64,000 nucleotides of DNA from Tolypocladium sp. Sup5 PDA-1. Lineage: Eukaryota > Ascomycota > Sordariomycetes > Hypocreales > Ophiocordycipitaceae. How positions within the stretch are numbered: position 1 is the first letter of the stretch; each line of letters opens with the position of its first letter. The notes under the pieces were generated by a model that was given only the letters and a program-made list of their open reading frames with translations, made no database searches and was not told the origin of the DNA. The stretch covers positions 124,001 through 188,000 of the forward strand of contig JPHH03000046.1 of assembly GCA_000750105.3 (NCBI GenBank), in the 5' to 3' direction. Shown piece after piece: positions 56,319-64,000 of this stretch. Made by a program: the position numbers and the translations under genes.

Positions 56319-56880
56319 TGGCGCGGAGACAACGTGACCCGGCAGCATCGTGGCCAAGAGCAGCGCGGCGTCGCACTCACAGGCCGGGCCCCATGCCCTC
56401 CGGCTTCTCCCCGAACCACGGCCTGGAATTTCAGGGGGGGGACTAACACCGCACAGGAGTCTTGAGGACATGCAGGCATCAGGCCACTGCGATACCGAAA
56501 GGCGAAGCCGGATGATGGATCTCGGGGCTGCTCGCCTCTGGTACTTGGTACGGACTAGATTGAAACGCGTTTCCGGGGAAGGGCTTTGACGGTGCCGGCC
56601 GCTGCCAAGCGCGTGCTGCATGGCAGAGGTCGCTGCGCGGTGCCCAAGACGGGAAATGCTGGCATGGCGACGCAGATGTCAGTCATGGATGGCCCAGGAT
56701 GGGTCATGTCATGTTCCGAGGCGGTGCGGGTGGTGTAGGGTAGGGGCTTGGGGGCGCCGAGGTCCCAAATAGTTGCAGACTTGCATCCAGCGGCGTGCAT
56801 TGGAGTCCATTAGACGTGCCGGCTGGCTTCACGCGCGTTCAGTTGGAGGACGACGGGCTGAGACGGTTCATGGCTTGTAC

Positions 56881-56919
56881 GGGACGGGACGGGACGGGAC
56901 GTTGGGGACGTTGGGGACG
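56881..56919. repeat. GGGAC and GTTGGGGAC tandem repeats
   Basis: Four GGGAC units (56881-56900) run directly into two GTTGGGGAC units (56901-56919). Confidence 0.85.
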
Positions 56920-57779
56920 TGTCTCCCAAGCTTCGAGATGGCATGATGATCATCAGGGTCCAAACATCAAGGCAATCTGCCACTAGCTCTGGATCTGGGC
57001 GACTAATTAGACGAGAGCCACGCGGGAGCGCTCTAGTTCTTCCGCGGTCGCGGCTCCGAGACCTTGTTGCGCTGCAGATTGGGCCAGAGGCGACCTGACA
57101 GCCACGTTCCCCACACCCGCGAGGCGCATCCTTTTTTTTTTGGCCCTGCCACCGAGGCGTGGAGGCTTCGCGGCTTTTGGTCTGTCATCTCTCACCCCCA
57201 GGGTTATGCATCCGCATGCGCCGCTGCCTCTGTCTGCGCGACGACGAGAGCTGGGAGCTGCTGGATCGCGGCACCGTTGGCGACTGCACTGTCCACTGCA
57301 GCGGACACCCACAGTTCACTCGAGACCCTTCGCCCCAACCACGCGCCAATCCCGCGCCGCCGGGTCCCTCCCAGGCTCCCCCCGATATCTCATCTCACAC
57401 CTTGTTCACCTGCATCCACCACGTCCACACCCGCACCCGCACGCTCCTGGTGTTGGACGACGCCCGTCCGTCCGTTACACAGCGAGCTGCAGCCCTTCCC
57501 GGGGATTGCTCTGCCTGTCCTGAGGCACCGAGGAGCCCTCCACAGTCCCCCCCCCAGCAGCCGCAGCTCTCCACCTCTGGCGCAGCACGGCTCGCCGTTC
57601 CCCTGCCTTCGCTGACTGGACCTGATCCCTCCCCGTCCCACGCAGGGCTGGCTGGCTGGTCGCGTTTGCGTCCCTGGTCACATTTGCTCATCCCCAGCGC
57701 CGCTGCCGACGCCGAGTTTCCCATGTCGACCGCTCCATAAAAATTTCCAAATTAAAAAAACACAAGAGGCCCAGCGGCA

Positions 57780-60574
57780 ATGGCTCCTGCGGACGACGAC
57801 CCGGCCCGGGCGCACGACGACGCCGCTCCCGCCAGCCTGGCTCCCGCTGCTGCTGCCGCTCCTCCTGCTCCTCCTGCTCCTCCTGCTCCTCCTGCTCCTC
57901 CTGCTCCTCCTGCTCCTCCTCCTCATACTACGACTACGGCCACGACTACATCATCTTCGGCTCCCGCGACCGCGTCTCCTCCTCAAGCTGCTGCTGCAGC
58001 TCCCGGCACTGCAGCTCCCGGCACTGCAGCTCTCCAACCGCCCGCGACCTCGCCCGCCGACTCGCCCTCCACCGTCGCCGCCGCCGCCGCCCCACGACCT
58101 CAGCAGAACGGCGACAGCAGGGCCTCCGAGCCCGAAGCCAACGGCATGTCGAGCCACTCGTCTGCCCACCATGGCGTCGCCGTCGGCTACCCAGCCGCCA
58201 CCACAGCCTCGTCGTCCATGTCTCCCGCGTCTGCCTACATGCCCATGTCCAGCCTGTCCTCGAGCCAATACTCGTCATATCCGACCACCACGGCCGCGTC
58301 CCAGCCCGCCGACGTCTACCGGGCCAGCCCGGTAGGCACCAGCGCCCCGATGTCGCTCCCAAGCATGCGAACGATCGATGCCATGTCACAGCAACCCGTC
58401 AGCCAGCCGCCGGCGCCTCACCATGCCATGTCCATGGGCATGAGTCCTCCTCTGGCACCGACCTCGAGCGGCCAGGGTTTCTACGCTCACCACCCGCTGG
58501 CGCTGCCGTCAAGTTACGGGCTCCCCCACGAGGCCATGACCCGGTACCCCATGCCTCACGACCCTCGCATCCTTGGCAGCAGAGGCCCCAAGAAGGTACG
58601 GTTACGGCGGCGGTTTACTGAGCCTGTACAACGGCCAAACGATCGTTTCGAAAACTTGTACAAAAAGAGTCGTACGGCTAACATGTGGATCCTTTCTTTC
58701 TGCGCACAGGAGATCAAACGCCGAACGAAAACCGGGTGTCTGACATGTCGCAAACGACGAATAAAGGTTGGCAATTTTCAATTATACCCGTTCCTTACAC
58801 CATTCCTCCCACAGCGTTGTCATGCCGACATCGTGGTTGGGCTGGCGGGCCGCGGTTGAGCTTGGCTGGGAACCTTGGGGTCTCCAGGGAGCTGACCGCA
58901 AATCGCGCCAACCATTATTCCGCTCTCGGAAGCTCAACCACCACTACCAAACATCGCTCCTCTTCCAAACAACGCTCTTCTTGACAAACCTCACCGCCAT
59001 TGGCTGCTGCCAACCTCGCCAGCTCGTCATTTCCTGTCGGCTGCCTCTTTATGCCTCCTTTCTGCTTTCCCCAACAGCACCGACTTGCTTGTTGATCATC
59101 GTTTATTGACGTCCTGGCCCCTCCCTAGTGCGACGAAACGCATCCGACCTGCAACAACTGCAAAAAGTCCAAGCGCGAGTGCTTGGGCTACGATCCAATC
59201 TTTAGAACACAAGCTGGTGTTGCCCCCGCAAACTCTCATATTCAACCTGCCCCCGCCAGCCAGCCGACTGTTCCCTCGCCAGTCCCGCCCTCCACGACGC
59301 TGCACTCGACCCCTCCAGCCGGCGCTCGACTCAGCAACTCGTACGGCAGCCAGCCGTCTATGCTGCCCAGCGCATACGCATCCAACCCAGCCACGACGCT
59401 GTCTTCGACTCCGAGCAGCCACGCACCGACGACGGCCAGCTACAATCCGCCCATCCCCGCTGCCGCCCCGCCTACCATCAAGACCGAACCACCTATCAAG
59501 GCCGAGTCCAGCTACGAGCACTCGTCTGCCGTCGACCCTTCTGCTAGGCATTTACCGTCGACGTCCCTTCCAGACGGCTCGAGACGGCTCGACCATAAGC
59601 CCACCTCGTTTCCGGATAGCGGCCTTCACCTCAGAGGTGAGCTACCTTGTACTTGTTCCGCTACTGCTTGAAATCGATTTTAACACAAATTCTCAACAGC
59701 CAAGAAGATGAAGATCCACGAGATCATCGATTTGCTGGGCCCGCCGCCCCCGCCCCAGCAGATAAGCCACACCGAAGATACCTTTAACGAGATCACAAAG
59801 GTCTACCACGAAATGTACGCGGGCGGACTGGGCGCGTTTCTCGAGTCAACCTGGTTTTACTTTGCGGAGAATGGCAAGATGACTTTCCCCAAGGATGCCA
59901 ACTTGGTTGAGCACATGGCATCTTTCTTGAAGATACTTGAGGCGGTCAAGGCGAACGACCATACCCAGATGGCCTATTCTGGCGTCCTGGAGACGAGGAT
60001 TGTATGGGAGCTGGCTTGCACGGCTTACCAAACCCCAGACCGAACCAACAGTGCAATGCGCATGTCGCTGCCTCCGGAGGGTGACGCGACCGAGGTGAGG
60101 AACCGACTGCGTGTAATCGAAACGCTTCTCTGCGGAGACTACTTGGTGGTGAACCCACTCGCCGTCCCCGTGTCAGACAGCGACCTACACCGAACGCGCC
60201 AATTCGACTTCTGGTACAGCCTGGCAGAGTTTGTGCGCAAACGCGACAACCCCAACTCTCCACAGGCCGTAAAGGCTCGAGAGGACATGTTGGCCAGGAT
60301 GCGGCATCTGCTGGACGGGCGAGAGAACCGCGACGTCCTCTACTCCATTGCTGTGGTGCGAGAGTTGGCGCCAAACTTCGATGCTGGCTATGGAAACACG
60401 ATCCCCCAGCATCTGGATGAAACCGACCCCAAGAACAGACTGGCGGTCGCTTCCAAGTTCATCCTCGACGAGGCACAGGTCACCGGTGGAACGACAAACG
60501 TGGTGCGGCGGTTCAGCGACATTGCCGCGCGGGCATTCGTCAACCCAGGGGTGAACGTGATAAGGAGGGTTTGA
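57780..60574 (+). CDS. Zn(II)2Cys6 fungal transcription factor
   Basis: Four exons: 57780-58595, 58710-58766, 59129-59636 and 59700-60574, total 2256 nt and 751 residues. The N-terminus is Ala/Pro-rich with a PPA repeat, then Ser/Met/Tyr-rich and presumably disordered. The binuclear zinc cluster is at 282-309: Cys282-Cys285-Cys292-Cys299-Cys302-Cys309 (CX2CX6CX6CX2CX6C), preceded by basic EIKRRTKTG and followed by LGYDPIF. The cluster is split by a 362-nt intron between Cys285 and Cys292, and exon 2 has only 57 nt. A Pro/Ser/Thr linker and acidic SUMO-like IKTEPPIKAE precede the C-terminal regulatory domain (residues 462-751; KMKIHEIIDLLGPPPPPQQ, FLESTWFYFAENGKMTFPKD). The product is a sequence-specific nuclear regulator. 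Target genes are unknown; I do not assign a name. Confidence 0.88.
57858..57926 (+). repeat. 9-bp tandem repeat GCTCCTCCT coding for Pro-Pro-Ala
   Basis: About seven GCTCCTCCT units inside exon 1 of the Zn2Cys6 gene. A 15-bp tandem duplication (CCCGGCACTGCAGCT) follows at about 58002-58031. Both are in frame. Confidence 0.9.
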
Positions 60575-61297
60575 TGAACCCTTGGGATGGTCCGAACCGA
60601 GCAGCGAGTGACTACCGAAGCGTTGGAGAAGAAGGCGGTTTCTCACGGATAAAACCACATGGCGTTATTTCGTCCCGAATTTTTGTTTCTCACGCATCCC
60701 GTTGGAAAAGCATGCATGGCGAGGCGAGGCACAGACAAAAAGTTTCTCTCAGGGTGTTTTCACGGCGTTGGCCCATTGGGCTCAGGGGAGGGAGGCGGGA
60801 GCATTTGGGGGCGTGCTTTTTTTCTTCCTTGATTTCAAAACCACATTCACGGCCTCGGCGTTGTACTCTTCCACGGCCAGATCCGGCCGTCGTGTATTAT
60901 TGTCACTTTCTTTGGATGTATCCTGCCTAAGAGCAGCGAGCGAACCGGCGCGGGGGACGAGTGCGAGCGGGTTATGCAATTTTCTAGAAGATGTAAGGGG
61001 AGGGGATATTTAGGGAGTTCCCAGGCCTCACCACAGAAGTCTCGGTGCAAGGGAAATGTGAGGCTAGATGTACGATATTTGATCGTACCTGTCCAAAATT
61101 TAATTCTATCAAGTGGTCTTGTGCCATGTTTCGCAAGGGGGATATCATCATGCCTACTCTCCGATGCAGTTATTCATGTACGTTGGTTTCCCACAAGGCT
61201 TCCGTATCCAAAACGCCAGATCGCTTGCACAAGCCCCTCTTATCCAACAAAGACCAGTCTTACTTAAAACTCATGAGCCAAGTCCAGCTCCCATGCT
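60575..61297. other. convergent intergenic region
   Basis: 723 bases between the Zn2Cys6 gene and the multicopper oxidase; AT-richer than the flanks, with no gene seen. Confidence 0.5.
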
Positions 61298-63466
61298 TCA
61301 AAACGAGCCAAACCAGATGCTATCGTCTGGCCGCATCCCCGTCGACACGCCCTCTAGGCCGCACATGGCCCTCTGGTCGGGGTCCACCGCCCAGTCCTTG
61401 ACGACGTCGCCCCGGACGAGCAGCTGCATCACCATGCCCGCCTCGGCGTGCCAGGTATTATGGCAATGCAGCGTCCAGAGCCCAGGGTTGTCGAGCACAA
61501 CGCGGATGATGGTCCAGGCATACCCCTCGACCGTGACCGTGTCGCGGCGGAGCGGGTTCTCCGGCAGTCCGCCGTTCGCCTCGACGTAAGCAGCGAACTC
61601 ATCCGCGCGGGGAGGGTATCCGTCTCGCGCCTGGGCGAGGATGAAGAATTTGTGGCCATGAAGATGGAAAGGATGCGCGCCGTCGTCGAAGTTGTTGATG
61701 GAGATGTCGATGGTGCGGATGCCCGTGGTTTGCATGACGAGCTCCGTGCCCTGGTCAAAGACGCGATCGTTGATGCCAAAGGGCTCGGCGAGGGACTGGG
61801 CGTCGGTAGAAGCGTCGAGGAAGCGGTGGAGGGAGGGGTGTGTGGCATTGCCGTGCCAGGTGGAGTCGTTGAAGAAGCCACGGGAGAGACGCCATGCGCC
61901 GATCATGAAGTTGGCACGCAGGGCGACGAAGCCGTCAGCCGGGGGTGGTGTGGCGTGTATAACGGGATGGAGGGCGGTGGTGTTGAGGTCCCGACAGATG
62001 ACTTCGATGGCATCTTCCCACTCCTTGCTCTGCGGGTCCGCGTCCAATGACTTTGTGTCTGAGGAGATGTACCGGACGATGCCCCTGAGTTCGGTCACCA
62101 GACGCTTATTGGTCGTAGTGAAGCAGTGCGATACCATTCTCGCTCTCAGCCAAAAGGTCTGGGCAGTGGTGACGTTTGTCTCGACGACGATGCTGTAACG
62201 CTGGGCGGGGAGAATGTTGAGCCGGTGGAAGGGCTCGGGGTGGACATCGGTGCCGTCCACCTCTGTGATGTAAAAGGGGTGCTCATCGATCTGGATCTGG
62301 AACTCGGCAAAGGCGCCGACGTTGATGACGCGCAGGCGATGGCGCTCACCGGCGGTGAGGTCGAAGACGGGCTTGGAGGTGTTGCTGCTGTCACAGCGCC
62401 AGCCGGGGAAGTCATCGCAGTTGCGGACGCCGCGGCCGTTGACGAGGGCGTTGTCCGGGACCGGCTCGTCATTTTCCTTGTCGGGCTGGAGGTAGTCCAT
62501 CAGGAGCTCGGCTGTGGCGTTGTGGTAGTGGTCCTGGACCATGATGACCCTGTCAGTGGCATATCCCAGCTCCTGCAGGATGTGCTCGTCCTTGGAATGA
62601 ATCACGATGGGGCCGAGCAAGCCATCCGAAGCTTGAGCGCTGTGGTGCGCATGATACCAGTACGTCCCCGACTGCCCACGAACCTCAAACTTGTACGTGA
62701 AGTTGGAGTTGGGAGCAATTGGGCATTGGGTGACGCCGACAGTGCCGTCCATGAAGTTGGTGCCGTTCTGGAACAGACCGTGAAAGTGAATCGAGGTGGC
62801 GTTGACGGCCTTGTTCTCGACGTGGACTATGAGGGTGTCGCCGTCGTTGCACTCGACGAGAGGGCCCGGGAACTGGTTGTTGATGAGGATCATGGGGCGG
62901 TAGATGCCGTCCGGGTTAAGGTCGGCATCGAGGATGGCCCAATGGTACTCGTGCGTGGTTGGAGGAGAGTTCAAGTCCCAAGATGGGTTGAGGACATACT
63001 CAGACGTCTCTCTCAGATGGGCCACGTTGGGGATGTCTTCGTGATGGTGGACGACTTTGGCCGAGTTGTCGTCGTGGTGGTGGCCCCCGTCTTCTTGGCC
63101 GTCATGGTGGCCTTCTTCTGGCTGGCCATGGCCAAGGTCATGCCCGGGATGGTTGTCGTTGTCACCCGCAGGAACCGCTGTGTTGGGCGGGAACCTCAGG
63201 ATGACGCCGGCGAGGGTCAAGACGGTGACGGCAAAGAAGAGGATGAAGAGGCTCAGCTTGCAGTATCCGCGATGCTGTGAGCGGTACTTGGCGCCGGCCC
63301 GTGCCCATGAACGTGACCGTGACCGTGACGCGGAAGTCGTGAGGGCTGCTGCTGCCTCCGTGTCCTGGTCTCGTGACTCTGGTCCTGCCTCGAGAAAAGG
63401 CTGCTGCTGGTCGACCTCTCGTCCTCGTCCGTCATCGACGAAGCCGCTTGCCTCTGCTGAATACAT
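61298..63466 (-). CDS. membrane-anchored multicopper oxidase (laccase-like)
   Basis: Single exon, 722 residues from the ATG at 63466 (MYSAEASGFVDDGRG); the frame is open further upstream but without ATG. Residues 1-65 are cytoplasmic and end in a basic stretch; one helix at about 69-91 (CKLSLFILFFAVTVLTLAGV) makes it a type II membrane protein. Residues 106-143 are His-rich (PGHDLGHGQPEEGHHDGQED, GGHHHDDN). Three cupredoxin domains follow with all four copper motifs: HFHG (His227, His229), WYHAHH (His272, His274), HPFHLHGH (His598, 601, 603) and HCHNTWHAEAGM (His667, Cys668, His669, His673, with Met678 at the axial position). Such enzymes oxidise phenols or Fe(II) with reduction of O2 to water; the substrate cannot be fixed here. 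No Ftr1-type iron permease is nearby. Related fungal surface laccases serve pigment or melanin pathways. Confidence 0.92.
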   Translation of the reverse strand: MYSAEASGFVDDGRGREVDQQQPFLEAGPESRDQDTEAAAALTTSASRSRSRSWARAGAKYRSQHRGYCKLSLFILFFAVTVLTLAGVILRFPPNTAVPAGDNDNHPGHDLGHGQPEEGHHDGQEDGGHHHDDNSAKVVHHHEDIPNVAHLRETSEYVLNPSWDLNSPPTTHEYHWAILDADLNPDGIYRPMILINNQFPGPLVECNDGDTLIVHVENKAVNATSIHFHGLFQNGTNFMDGTVGVTQCPIAPNSNFTYKFEVRGQSGTYWYHAHHSAQASDGLLGPIVIHSKDEHILQELGYATDRVIMVQDHYHNATAELLMDYLQPDKENDEPVPDNALVNGRGVRNCDDFPGWRCDSSNTSKPVFDLTAGERHRLRVINVGAFAEFQIQIDEHPFYITEVDGTDVHPEPFHRLNILPAQRYSIVVETNVTTAQTFWLRARMVSHCFTTTNKRLVTELRGIVRYISSDTKSLDADPQSKEWEDAIEVICRDLNTTALHPVIHATPPPADGFVALRANFMIGAWRLSRGFFNDSTWHGNATHPSLHRFLDASTDAQSLAEPFGINDRVFDQGTELVMQTTGIRTIDISINNFDDGAHPFHLHGHKFFILAQARDGYPPRADEFAAYVEANGGLPENPLRRDTVTVEGYAWTIIRVVLDNPGLWTLHCHNTWHAEAGMVMQLLVRGDVVKDWAVDPDQRAMCGLEGVSTGMRPDDSIWFGSF

Positions 63467-64000
63467 TGCGCTTGGCGACGCACGAGACGCACGAGTCGAC
63501 AGCGACAGCGACAAAGACGGCGCAGTGCGCTGTGAGGCTCGGCGGCTGTGGTCGACGTCGTCACTGCCAGCCTCAGCCCCGGTGGCTGTGGTCCTACCGC
63601 TCCGCACGCGATCCCTCGCCTAGCATGGCTACCTTACTCGTCCAGGTGCATACGAGTACGGAGAACCCCGTACAACACAGCCTAGGCAACTGGAGCCGAT
63701 AACGACTAAGACCTTAGACCGGTAGCAAGACCGACACCGGAAGAGAATGATTTGCAGCGTGAAAACCCTACAGGGTCACTCGACAGCGCGGGAACACAAC
63801 GCAAGTCGTGCATCGGTCGACAATCGAGCGCGTGATGGTCCCGTCAGCTGTTATTGGGTAGTATCGAGTTATCGACGGTTGTGGCACGACATGCCCCGCA
63901 AGAAGGTTGGAAGAAAGGGAAGGAAAACAAGGCCAGAACGTGCGCAGGGCGACGGGCAGACGGCCTTCCTAGACGGATGAATCGGCACGCGACACCTTTT
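63467..64000. other. upstream region of the multicopper oxidase
   Basis: 534 bases to the window edge, with a dispersed-motif copy (GAGTACGGAG) near 63654. No other gene recognised; the plus-strand frames are not convincing. Confidence 0.45.

Larger units (their letters stand above)
55570..57779. other. intergenic, long promoter region of the Zn2Cys6 gene
   Basis: 2.2 kb with dispersed-motif copies (55837-55860, 56202, 56289-56318), a GGGAC/GTTGGGGAC tandem repeat (56881-56919) and a long C-rich, pyrimidine-rich stretch (57330-57640) before the start codon. Overlapping frames there (57064-57740 plus) are Pro/Ser-rich and not convincing as genes. Confidence 0.5.

Noticed and set aside
57064..57740. 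Pro/Ser-rich frames directly upstream of the Zn2Cys6 gene
   Set aside because: Composition follows from the C-rich pyrimidine tracts of a promoter; no ATG joins them to the gene in frame.
62126..63280. 384-codon plus-strand frame opposite the multicopper oxidase
   Set aside because: Shadow of the oxidase coding strand, Val/Gly/Asp-rich; the minus strand carries all four copper motifs.

Overview
This window is nuclear DNA of a filamentous ascomycete, most likely a GC-rich Sordariomycete and plausibly Hypocreales. The reasons are short spliceosomal introns (about 50-160 nt, GTANGT donors, CTAAC/CTGAC branch points), a tubulin alpha-B type alpha-tubulin, a fungal-type Atg11, the 17.8 kDa subunit of complex I, and intergenic copies of a TACTCCGTAC-like motif. 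I place the clade by inference and cannot name a species. No rRNA, tRNA, CRISPR array or complete transposon was recognised.

Layout. 0.9-16 kb is a dense housekeeping block: a She3-like coiled-coil protein (-), the symplekin/Pta1 cleavage-polyadenylation subunit (-), cytochrome oxidase assembly factor Coa3 (+), the Dep1/Sds3-like histone deacetylase complex subunit (-), the Nop12 nucleolar RNA-binding protein (+), an HNH-nuclease-family protein (+) and alpha-tubulin B (-). 16.8-28.5 kb holds a single-pass membrane protein (-), ribosomal protein S15 (+), complex I 17.8 kDa subunit (-), a DUF4743/Nudix protein (+) and a secreted-type Cys-rich membrane protein (+). 28.8-38.8 kb holds a Gfo/Idh/MocA oxidoreductase (-), oligoribonuclease (+), phosphoglucomutase (+), a ten-exon gene of unknown function (-) and the HMG-box protein Nhp6 (-). 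A roughly 4.5 kb gene-free stretch follows. 43.2-53.4 kb holds a divergent pair, CENP-H-like kinetochore protein (-) and Atg11 (+), then an F-box-like protein (+) and the Ubp16-type deubiquitinase (+). 54.1-63.5 kb holds a type II membrane glycosyltransferase (+), a Zn2Cys6 transcription factor (+) and a membrane-anchored multicopper oxidase (-).

The genes are mostly independent core functions: mRNA 3'-end formation, chromatin, ribosome biogenesis, respiration, autophagy, kinetochore and cytoskeleton. I see no biosynthetic cluster, defence island or other operon-like system. I rebuilt exon structures by hand from reading frame, splice sites and family similarity; every multi-exon model keeps frame across its junctions. 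The main points for a second look are a probable GC-AG intron in the CENP-H gene, ambiguous NAG-repeat acceptors in NHP6, the ten-exon orphan gene, the HNH gene with codon use unlike its neighbours, the His-rich membrane laccase-like enzyme, the Cys-containing insertion in the oxidoreductase, and the dispersed palindromic intergenic motif.
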